From NCBI GenBank assembly GCA_011037195.1, contig JAAEAF010014497.1:62001-126000 (forward strand): 64,000 bases of DNA. Reading direction: 5' to 3'. The position numbers and the translations under genes were made by a program. Source of the DNA: Triatoma infestans. Taxonomy: Eukaryota; Arthropoda; Insecta; Hemiptera; Reduviidae. This document shows, piece after piece, positions 13,201 to 25,200 of the stretch. Within the stretch, counting starts at the first letter, position 1; every line of letters begins with the position of its first letter. The notes beneath the pieces were generated by a model. It ran no database searches. It saw nothing but the letters and a program-made list of their open reading frames with translations, and was not told the origin of the DNA.

Positions 13201-16200
13201 GTCATTGGCGCTCGGAGGCTTTTCACTGCACTGTCGGCCTCCGGACAGTGTTCTCTCATTAGAGACAACACTTGCATCATCGGACAGTGAGCTGTAGAGG
13301 CTCCTAAGAAGAGAAAATCTAAGGGCGGCACAGCTGGACTCGACCCCGGGGTCTCCGCGTGGGAGTCCAGTGCACTAATCACTGAGCTAATCCCTTCCCT
13401 AAATTATTTAATATTAAAAAAAAATGCAATGACTTTGGACTTATCTTATTTTATTATTTATATCGTAATCACATTATTATTATAATATGTACATAACTGA
13501 TGTTTATTTGTTACAGTTATTAGGAGACGATAGGTTTAGATGTATAGATAAGATTAAAACTGTTGGTTCTACATATATGGCGGCCGTAGGATTGATGCCT
13601 GAACATAGAATATTAGATAATGATTCTGAACATTCGGCTGCAATGTACATGAGCCAGCTAGTAGAATTTGTTTTCTCCATGCGTGATAAATTGGTCTCCA
13701 TTAATGATAACTCTTACAATAATTTTATGCTCAGAGTTGGTGAGTTTTTTGTTTATTTCTTTATCATTATCTTTTTCATTATCTTAAGTTGGAAGGTAAG
13801 AATTGTGATGAAAGACTTCTCTTCTAGATTGAGTATTTATCTAATCTACAACAGTAGGGATCGTCTAAAAGTTATTATTAAGCAAGGATTATTAAATTAT
13901 ACTTTAATTACAATCGTATTAATCAGTATTATAGACAATAAAATTATACAATGAACAGCAAATCTTATATAACTAATATTTTTATAAGTTTTAGGCCAAT
14001 GATATTTTAATATCAAAACCGTCGTAATTAAATAAATAATGGAAGTATATAAAAAAAAGAAGAAGACAATAAGTTTTTCTTACTTAATAAGTTCCTTGAC
14101 TTTAAAACCCATACATAAGTCTGAACTATGTGTATATCTTTTTAATATAGTTTGGATGTGGTGTATAAAGAGAGATATTTATGTATCCAAATCCACAGAA
14201 CAGGGGTCGCAAACTGGCGTGTTGTAGGCTTTTGTATTCGGCCCGCGGCCCTTGTTATTTTCTAATAAATATTATTTTCATTAGTCAACTTATGTATTTA
14301 AATAATTAGCATCTAAGTAATTGATTAGATTAGATTGTTATAGGCGATTATTGCACTGCGACCTAAAAGATTGGTTGTGTCTTCTCAGTGCGCAAGCCTC
14401 CGGACAGTGTTCACTAACTGCAGACATCACCGCCCATAACCGGTCAGTGAGCTGTAGAGTCTTCTAGGAAGAGAAAATCTAAGGGTAGCATGCTGAATTC
14501 GAACCCAGGACGTCCGCGTTGCTAGTCCAGGGCGCTACCACTGAGCTAATCTCATCCTTTTCCCTTGGGTTACGCCAATTAACTAGAGACGGAGACTCTA
14601 GGTTGTGTACTATGTTTGTCTTGTGTGTAAAGGGTAGAGTGTTTGTAATTTAAATGAATTGTATACTGTTCTGACGAAGTGTGTTGGTACGAGTGAGCTG
14701 TGGAAACCCGTAGGGTCGCTACTCCCCAAGTAACTGCAAGCAACAGATACCCCTTGCGGGCAAAAATGTAATTGAACTTATATTTTTGTAAAATAAAAAT
14801 GGTTAAAAAAAGATGCAAAATGTTGTTGGCTGGGGCCAAAGAGGATAGTCAACCAGCATTTTGCTTGTTTTATTCACAACTGTAACGTAACTATTGTTTA
14901 TATTAAAAATGGTTAAAATTTAAAATAAAAATTAAAAATTTGGAAGCTGGTACATCTGTTTATGAAAGTCGTAAAGGCTCGGCAGCGTAAAGGAGATTTA
15001 TTAGAACCGATGTATTTTTAGACTGGACCTTTCTGTGTTTAGCTTAAGAACCATGCCATAGAAGAACTTTTGTAGATCCTATATACTGTTATTGCTTCGA
15101 CATTTTATACAGCTGTCAGCAGAACGATAGGAATATATTTATGAAGGGAGTTTGGTGTGTGTGATGTAGAGTTAATTATTCCTGACGAACCAACAGGTAA
15201 AATGTTGGGGCTTAAGAGTGCAATTGTCTTTATTACTAGGGTAGGAAATAACCCTACTCGGAAGAGAATTCTCTCTATATTTGTGTGAAACTTATCTGAA
15301 ATTTATCAAATATAAATTTAGCTTGCATTTAATTTACCCAACAATATTATAACTGATCATTCCCAATCGATATACGTATATGCTCAGGTATCAACATAGG
15401 GCCAGTAGTTGCTGGCGTCATTGGTGCTAGAAAACCACAATATGATATATGGGGTAATACAGTGAACGTAGCTTCTAGGATGGATTCTACTGGATTACCA
15501 AATCATACTCAGGTATGAGAAGTTACTGTTATTATTCTATCTAGAAAACTAAATTTTTACAGCCAAAGATTATCACTCAGTTTTATATTTACTAGGTAAC
15601 TGAAGAAGTATATCATGTTTTGAGAGGACATCCTTATGAATTTCAATGTCGTGGTAAAGTTAAAGTGAAGGGTAAAGGAGAAATGACTACATACTTTCTA
15701 ACAGACAGAAAACAACCTGGTACAATCAGAGTTGAAGAGCTGTCCAGTATTAGGGCGGCCGGAATAAGTCAGTAATTTCTGGGCTTTTTTTTTTTATTCT
15801 GCTTATTTTTGTCACAGATTTTTTTTTTAGTGATGATTTTTACTGAACAAAATTTTCCAGGCAACATGTATGGAGGTGTGGCTACTCCTTTGGCATTCCT
15901 TCAACAGATGCCAGATCGTAGTAAGTTGTTAAGAGTTGGCCAACGATCTCTTCAGTCCCAGCCTCAAGTTGAAGCTGTAGAGCCTCATCATGCCAATCAT
16001 AATCAACCTCCTCCAGTACCAGCCAGAAATAATTCCAGGTAATATTTTATTATATCTTTTGTTCATAGAAAAAAAAAACAATGTTAATGAATCAAAATAA
16101 TAACTGACAGGTATACTCCACCGTGGCCGCGAGGACCTGTCACTAATAATGGTGGTACTTCACTTCCGCCACCTTCAGCATCACCGCCTCCAGCTCCAGT

Positions 16201-19200
16201 AGTCCAACCTTTATTGAAACCATACATGAAACCATTACCAAAACCACCGCCAAAAGTGAAAGCATGGGCCGTACGCCGGTATTCTGATGAAAGTGGTGAT
16301 GAACGACTAGCGCCACCTTTTCATTCGGTCACCACTCAAGTTGTACAGCCGCGAATTGACTCTAGTGCTGATGAAATTTCCTCGGTAAATCATTCGGCCA
16401 GCATTAGTAGCAGTGATGAAAGCTATTCAAAAACTACTGATGCTTCGCCAAGTCCTTCGCCACCATTGTTGGCAGCCGTAGCTGATACTAAACACTATCT
16501 CTTCCCTTCGGATATACAGGTATTTCTTTCCATTAGTTTTTGTAAAATAGTTTATTATTTAATAGATAGTACATGACAGGAGCTTGGTTGACAGCTCAAA
16601 CACTATGTTGAAGTAACATAGAATACTTGTACTCCTAACTTTTATAAACAAAAGAGATTGAAAAGAAATAAAAAAGAAAAATAAAATAGAAAAGTCAAAG
16701 CAAAAAATAAATCAATAAATGATTGTTTAAATTAAAGAGAAAAAAACGCACAACTTTTAATTAAAATAAATTACACACAAAACGGCTCTAAGTTTACAAT
16801 AAGTATAAATATCGTGAGAATAAAAGAATGATTGAAAAGAATGATTAATACTGTAACATATTTCTATACTTAATTACACTAATAATTAAAAAGAGAATGA
16901 ATGTCATGGACTGTGACATTTTACTGTTCTGATTTAGAATCACTCTAATTTTAGGTGGATAACTTTTTAAATATTTTTTGCGGAATCTGAATAAAATGGG
17001 ACATTTATTAAAAATATGTGTTAAATCATTGATCTTATTAAAGCATAACGAACGTTGATCTTCGGTATTCCATATATGAATATTTCTTTTAAAATGGATT
17101 CTAATTTGTTCAAGGTGAAACTCTTCAACTGGCTGACAATTTTGATTCTATCAAAATAATTATTATAAGTCAGATATTACGTCTGTGTGCAATTTTTAAC
17201 ATAAATGTTGACTCATATTATAAAGACTCTTGAATTTTGAAACCTCAGCCCTGTTAATATCCGACTGATATAGCAGATCTTAGTATTTATTTATCAATTT
17301 CATTTTATATTTCAATAATAGGCTCAACACTATTCCTTCCAAAGCAACTCATAGCTAGTTTGACAATCAGTCCCCTTAATTGGCTGGTCCAATTATATTT
17401 AAAATTACTACACGCATACTTATCAATAGACAATAACTTCTTAAAACAAATTTTAGAATCCGTCATCGCACATTAAAAAAAATAATTTTTAAATAATGTC
17501 CGGGAAATTTTGTCCAAAATGACAGCGATTTAAAATATTTCACTTGAACTGTAACATATAGCTGGATATTAAGAAATTAATTATCCGGCAATCAGACTAT
17601 TCACACATTATTTTTAGTATTAAAATAATGTATTTGAAATGTTCAGTATTTAAACTCGAATTTCATGTATCACTTGGGTCACGTACCTTAAGACCCAAAC
17701 TTAGCTCGCATACAATAGAACAGTCCTAACAAAACTATCAAATAACTTTGATCAAATAACTTCTAAATGACCTTTCCAGAAAGGTTATTTAGATTTATAT
17801 GTTATCTGTTTCACAGAATTTAAAACAAACAATGGAAATCAGATATCGACAAAAGCTCATAAACTCAAATTGCCTTCTTATTTTTTTTAATATTGAAGCT
17901 TTTGTTTTTGTAATATTAACCTCAAACTGGTTAACATTGCAGTATTTTGCAAGGAAGAGAAATTTTGTAATAAAAATTTTCCACATTGAATATATTATTT
18001 TTAGTAATGTAATATATCTCTATCTGCCGATCCTTCATCATAAGTAGAGAACAAGAAATTAATTATCCGGCAATCACACAATTCACACATTATTTTTAGT
18101 CAATCACACAATTCACACATTATTTTTAGTATTTAAAATAATGTATTTGAAATGTTCAGTATTTAAACTCGAATTTCATGCATCACTGAGGTAATTTTAA
18201 TGACAAATATAAACTTTGCTATTTATATGGTCGGTACATTATCAGGCATAGTCGTCCGACTTGCAACTTACAAGCATGCTAGTTTGAGTGATTATAAGCG
18301 GCCAATTCTGTCGAACAGGAATTTTTGCGACCATAGCAAGCAGACCCAGTGCTTTGTTCAGGTGTCTTCAGATGCTTTCTTACTGCATTCCCTTTTAATT
18401 TTTCCTTTTTTGTTTTTACACTTGTTACTTAAGAGGAAGTAAGCGATCTTGTCAGATTTTCTAAAATATGGAAATACATACAAATTAAGGTCCTAGAGTC
18501 CGAATATATTTTTCTTCTTTTTTTTTCTCAATATTCTGTCTAGATATCAAAAGCCGATGCAACATGAAGTTTTTGGACAAAATCGTCAACCGAAAGTCTT
18601 AACTAATTTTTTTTGTGTCAGTTTTTCATTTCTTTGAAATCGACTCCAACGTAGTGCCAATTGATTACTGCTGTTATACACAACCATGATTAGGAATATA
18701 AAATTTAGCACCAATTCCATCCATCGAAACTTAAAAAAACTTCGGTTAAGTAAAAACTGGAAATTGTAATAAGAGAAATATTCCACACCATATCCCCCTC
18801 TCTAAAGTTTACGTTTTAGCCAATAGCCGCTTAAGATATTCCCCCGTTTCCTCACTGTTTGGACTTTCATTATTAAAAAAAAAAAATGCCTTCTTGCATT
18901 ACTACAATTTTTTTAAGCATAAATTGCTAAGGAATTCAATCTGTAAAGTCGACGTGATTTTACTTTACATACACAGAGTTAATTGTAGGTAACATTTATT
19001 CGAAGACGCGACCGCCAGTGTCGACGCATTTAGAGTGGCTTGCAAAGTCGGACGACTGAGCTCCCAATGGAGATTTAGTCTTTATCTTCTTTTTCAAATT
19101 ATATATAACGAACTTCAACTGTGGATAGTTCTGTTTCTTTCATAACCTTCAGCTGGACGATTTTGCTATCAATGAGGAAATTTTCTGCAGATATCTTGTC

Positions 19201-22200
19201 AGCTTCCAAATATCACCGAGCAAATTAATTAAACCTTCATACAAGAGCAGTAACCATGTTTAGTTTCAGTAAACTTTAATAATTACTGTATTATCTTCAA
19301 GGTGAATCCATGTTCATCACCGGAAGGTTCACCGCGTGCTTCACACGACTATATACCACCATGTTTCCTGACGAACAACAATCCTCCAAATGGTGGTGAT
19401 TCATCGCGTAGTTTTTCTCCAGCAAAAAATAACGGCAACAATAATCGTTGCGGTGTTGGAGGTGGTAGCAATAGGTCTAGAAATTTTAAGAGTGGCTCGT
19501 CGTCAAGTTCGCGTAAAACGAATTCAGATAAAGTACAAACTACTCCACATACGGTAAATATAAATTTAGTTTTCAACTTTATACTTATTTACTTTAATAA
19601 AATGGTTTTTAAGTTTGTTTGTTTTGTTAATAATTTAGACAACAGCACAAAGTGAAACATGTGCAAGTTTTGAATTTTCACGAAGTAAACGTGGGAAGAA
19701 GAATAACTCTTTAGAGAAAACGTCTACAAGATCTGCAGATTCTTCTTCTAAAAAGGATAATTCATCACAGACTGATTTAAAAATGTCTACACCGGAAAGT
19801 GAACAAGATTTTGAAAAACAGATACGCAGATTGTTGGAAGAACAGCAAGAATTGAAATCAAGTCGCCCACAAGCACATGTTACGCCGAGGTAATCAAGAC
19901 TTGAGCTATCAATTTTTTAAATCTTCTTCTGACAAAATCGGAAAGAACATTGGTGATCTGATGATTGGCAGTTTCCTTCGTTTCTTTTTATTTATTTTTT
20001 TTTTTCATTTTTTGTTTTGTTTATTTTTATTTTCTTTCTTTTTTTTATAATTTATGTCACATGATTGTAAAGGCTGTGATAATCAAGTCCATATTTCCTA
20101 CTAGGTATGCCCATATAGTCGACCTAGCAGCACAGCAACAGCATTTACTTGGTATATCACATGCCATACACGATATGTGAGTTTTTCTTTTCTGCCTTTT
20201 TATTTTAAATTTTTGTTTAATCGTTATTAATTAATTTTATATTTTGTTAACACTGACAGTTAAGTTGAGCATAGTTTCCACGAACATTTTCATGAAAAAC
20301 ACTTCGAGTTTCCGGGTTGAGACCGCGTTTGTGGTTTGCTGGAAACCGACATTTCGCCAACGTTGCAATGAGTCTCTTCAGGGCCCCTTACACCTTGAAA
20401 ACTCCTTGGCAGAAAAGGGGCGTTGCTCCTATCCTCCGCCATCTTGGCATTAGGTGGGACCTAGTTTTCTTTTCCTTGCCTAAGGTTGGCTGGTGGGTTA
20501 AAGGCCCTGAAGAATCTCTTTGCAATACGGGCGAAACGTCAGTTTCTAGCAAACCACTGACGCAGCCTCAACCAGGAAACTCAATTGTCCTTACCCATTT
20601 ATGAATTTACCTTTACACTTAGTTTTCTTAATTTACCTTAGTAGTTTTTCTCACGAACGTACTTAATTCTTACAAAACTAATTTACGAGTACTGCCAAAC
20701 TTGTAAATTGTGGGTTATGAGTCATTCATTTTACATTCAACTAGAATCGCACAGGCGTTACACTAAATTTACTGCAATGACGAAAGCTAGTCAATAAGTA
20801 CAGAGATAATTGTTATAGCTCAAATATGGTATATATTAAATCAGTGTACAAGTTATCTTTTTTTCGAGCACTTCCAGCAAAGGAAAAATTCAACATATCA
20901 GCTAGCAACGAAGTTATTAATGATATTTGGATTGTGAAAAGACTAAATTTTGTGTCTTTCTGAAATTTTCTGCAATTCCACTGAGCCATAAATATATTTT
21001 AAGCACACATTTTCTTCTGAAAATTTATTTTTAAAACGGCTTTTTGAAAATAAGCTTTAAAGTTAACGAAGAAATGACTTCTAAAATGATGAAAGAGTGG
21101 AAGCTATCTGGAGTTGTTAGATGACCTTCTAGTATTTTAATTGCCACAGGATAATTAAAAAATATATTTTATTTTAATTAGAATATTTCGTTGACAGTGA
21201 TGAAGAGCTGTGTCTGGAAGGTCCTTCAGGTATTGAACCAGCCAATCCTGGAGATGATGAAAGGAAAGAAAGCGAAGCTTTCGAACAAGAAGAGAAGAGG
21301 ATAGCCGAAGAGCTGCATAGACAGGTAATATTTATGTTAAATGTATATAAGGAGTGATCGAAAAGATAAATCCGCTGCCTCTAACAACTTTTCGTGGTTT
21401 CTTCGATGCATGTCATGTTTGTACATAGCATCTCAATTTTACATCCCTAAAATTTAATACGTTACTTTTGAGTGAGTGACTGTGGAGGAGGGCAATGTTT
21501 TGCTGCTGGATACGCTAAACCTCAGTAGTTAAACACTTTGACAAAAACCTGAAAACCTGTGTTAACTGGAGTAAAAAATATGTGTTAATGTTGTGGTTGT
21601 TGGTTCCGCAGAGCTGGAAAGCATCAGAGACATTTTCTACCGCGGAAAATGTCTCTGATACGTGTTAATGGTTTGAACCCGCATAGACACTACTAGTGGT
21701 AGCCCAATTCTTCTTTCGGGTACGTTTATCTTGGCCTCTAATAGCCAAGTAAAATTCAGTATTTCTTCCTTTTTCTTAAGAAGAAAAAAAAAAAAATGAT
21801 TTTCACTTGAAATTTGTGTATACAGGAAGGAGAAGGTAGAAGTGAGGTAACTGGAGGTATTGGTGCTGGTGATCAAAGCGAATGGAGTGACGAAGAAGCA
21901 GCCTCAGAACCACTGCTCGGCGATCGAGAAAGCACCGGTTACACAACCGACGATCCAGCACTGGAGAATATTTCCATGATTCATGAGACCGGACTCACAG
22001 ATGCTGAAGGTAAATTTGGTTACTGTTTTTTCACTTTCTCTGATTGCGAACTTGTCAAATTTTCTATATTGAGTTTTCACCGGAAATACATGTTTAGAGG
22101 TAGTACAGGATGTTCCTGATAAATGAATACAATACTTAGTTCCTAGAATTTTTTGTTAAAATTGAAAATATTAGACATATATCTTCTCTCTCTACCATAG

Positions 22201-25200
22201 AATTTCATTTACTTTCTGTTTGTCCTAGAAAGTTATTTTTTTCAGTATTTTGTACGATGAACTCTAGACTGCCGGTATTCAACCATGCCTATCTGTAGCT
22301 ATTGGTTTTATTGTTCGAATTTGTATTCACTCAACACAACTTTCTCTTACTCCAGTTCTCAAAATAATAATTGGCAAATTTTATAGTTTGCACCCAAATT
22401 TAATGAGATTTCGTCTGAAACTAAAAAACTGTTCAGTAAAAGCGCACTTCCGGTTTACTAATTTCCTTGACACTCGGAGTTTTGGCCATCTATTTATTTC
22501 TAATTAATTTTGTTTAGATGATAGAATTGTATAATCAACTATGATAGCACTTTATAGAAAACATAACCCCCACCCTCTCCTCCAAAAGTGCTCTTAAATG
22601 AATTTTCCCAGAGAAATGTTTTAAATAAAAGTTGTAGATCATTGTATGTTTAGTTTATGTGGGAAGTTTCAAGAAAATCGTCGGAGCCATTTTTGAGAAA
22701 ATTGCGAAAATGTGAAAAAATCATTTAGCGGTAAAGTGGTCATGTAAACGCACTTCCGGTTATCCGATTTTTTTGAAACACGGAATTTCAACGACATATT
22801 CAATTCTAATTATCATTATTTAGATGATAGAATTGTTTAATAAACTGAAATAGCACTTTAGTTAGAAACCTAACCCCACCCCTTCCCATAACTGTCCTTA
22901 AATAAATTTTTCCAGAGAAACATTTCAAATAAAAGTTGTAGCTCTTTGTGTGTGTAATTGATATACCAAGTTTGAAGAAAATCGTCGGAGCCATTTTTGA
23001 GAAAAACGCAAAAAAGTAAAAAATTCAACCAGTAAAGTGGTACTTCCGGTTGTGGAATTTTGACAGATGCCATGGTGATACCTAAAGGGAATATCAAGTT
23101 TGAACTTTCTACGAATTTTTCGTTTTTGAGCTATGCTATTCACATACACACACACACACAGACCATTTACTTAAAACCACTTTTTTGGACTCAAGGGACC
23201 TCAAAACGGATATTTCCGGTGAAAACTCGATATCGAAAATTTGACACGATTACAATGCTTCTTCTTATACTAGGAGGAGTAAGAGAAAGTAAAAAACTGT
23301 TAAAATCAGAAGTTTTGCTCTGCCCGGTTTCATATTTTAATTATAAGATCCACGTTTCGTGTTGCGTTTCGATCAATGTTACGTTTTGGTTCATTCTGAC
23401 CAATCACATTGTAATTACCTAAAAATTATTCTGCTACTTGATATTGCCAACTTCTATAAAAGGATGCTTTCCCAAATGATGTTTCTTATCAAGTATCCGC
23501 AGTGCGCTGCGGAATTGTCTACTTATTTTTTTTCGGAATTGTCTGCTTATTTTGTCTTCAGGGATCGGTTTGCTGGTGTTCACCCAACTTTAGAATGTCT
23601 GAACAATGGTTTCTTCAGTTGAAAATGTGAGTGGGTCCGCAATGCTGGATAACATCCGGTAATTTATCCGTCGTAGCATGCATATTGGTTTTGTTCTTGA
23701 CCAGTTTCGGATTTTCATCCTTCTTTAGAGCAAATTCACCAAGTTTGTGTAGAGAGTTCACTTCAACGAAATGTTTTGTGTTGTTGGTTTCAACCAACAA
23801 GTGTGAGTCTAACAGATGGATGAAAATCCGAAACCGATCAGGAACAAAACCAATATGCATGCTACGACGGATAAAATACCGGATGTTTCTTCAGTTTTGA
23901 TGATTTTGTGAAAATGGCTCCAATGATTTTTCTTTTGCTTGAACTATTTTTCTAGAAGAGCTACAGCATTATGCTTATTGCCATTTTACTGATGGGATCT
24001 TGAAAAGTGCAAAATTGTATGAGTATTTCATGTCAGTTTTTGTTTTGTAGGTGCACTTAGCGACGTAGCATCAGTATTTGATGGCGGCTGTCAGGATGAA
24101 GGTGATAATACTTCTCTATCAAGTCGTGCTTCTAGTCGCCTATTAGACAGTGATGCCGTTTTGAGTTTAGATTCGCTTAGCGCACTGTACGATTCAGAAT
24201 ATGATACTTGTTATCCAGATGATTACAGGTATTTATATGAGAATGTACTATTTCTTAAAAATAATGAGAACTTACATGAAAATAAAATGTTAATGATTAA
24301 TTTATATAAAAAATAAAGATTCTGTTTATCATTGTGTAGAAAATAGGAACTTGTAATAATTATTATAACTTCAGCTTTAGATGTTTATCTGTTGCTAGAT
24401 TAATGTTATTTTTTATTTTATAGCAGTGTGTTACTAAAGCCTTTCTCAAATAAGTATTTTTTTTAAAATTCAGTTAATATTACTATATTATTAAAAAAAA
24501 TTTGTATTTTAATTTTCTGATTATTCTTTTTTCATTCTGATTGCTTAGTCCAGTTGAAGTGAGGTAATCGTCAGCTTAATAAGATCTATCATAAATATAT
24601 TTTATATTGCAATAAACAATTAAATAAATAATTAGGTATTTTCTTTCTCTTTTATTTTTTTTCCATTTAACTATGTCAAAACTTATCTTTGACAGTTGCG
24701 GATGATGGTTCATGATGACAACAGTATCGCTTAAAGGTTGGGCAACCATCTCTACACAATGGCAGTTTGAAATAACGTTTTCATTAAAATATCAATAATA
24801 AATAGATAAACATAATAACATTCGCAGTATACACATGGTCCTGTGCCTTCGTAATAATATATTACCTTTTTTTTATTATAAAAAGAAATAATAATTGTGA
24901 TTGGCTTGTCTTTCTCTTCTTACTAATATCTACTAACCAGCTGATTGCGTCCGCACAATTTTTTTTTTATTTATTATGATATTTACACGAAAATAATTAA
25001 CTTGGCTTTAGTAATATATATTTTTTTATAGTGTTTTATCCATAATAAAGGCACTTTGCAAATCTGCCGCTGCCTGTTGTGAAGAACTACAGTGCACATA
25101 TTTATACATCATCATAGATTGTTATTAATATTTGTTTATTATTGTTTTGAAAGTTTTTCTTTATCTGAAAAGTCTTTTTTCTTATAATTATTCGGGATGT

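Larger units (their letters stand above)
11795..13516 (+). other. rut intron I-J
   Basis: Contains a minus-strand Helentron-like copy, a (TA)n tract at about 12392-12412, a Penelope-like 3' fragment and a minus-strand SINE A, all listed separately. Confidence 0.6.
13740..15387 (+). other. rut intron J-K
   Basis: Holds a hAT-like end at 14201 and an extended SINE A at 14330-14780. No other structure recognised in the remainder. Confidence 0.5.
22010..24050 (+). other. rut intron S-T
   Basis: Contains a short plus-strand Helentron-like start (22040-22120), a nearly full minus copy (22328-23300) and a foldback element (23650-23887). Confidence 0.6.

Noticed and set aside
13487..13954. A 155-residue gene
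   Set aside because: It is rut exon J extended through its donor into the intron; conservation stops exactly at 13739.
16600..17480. A reverse-strand retroelement in the rut intron
   Set aside because: The minus-strand translation is dense with stops and matches no family motif that I can name.
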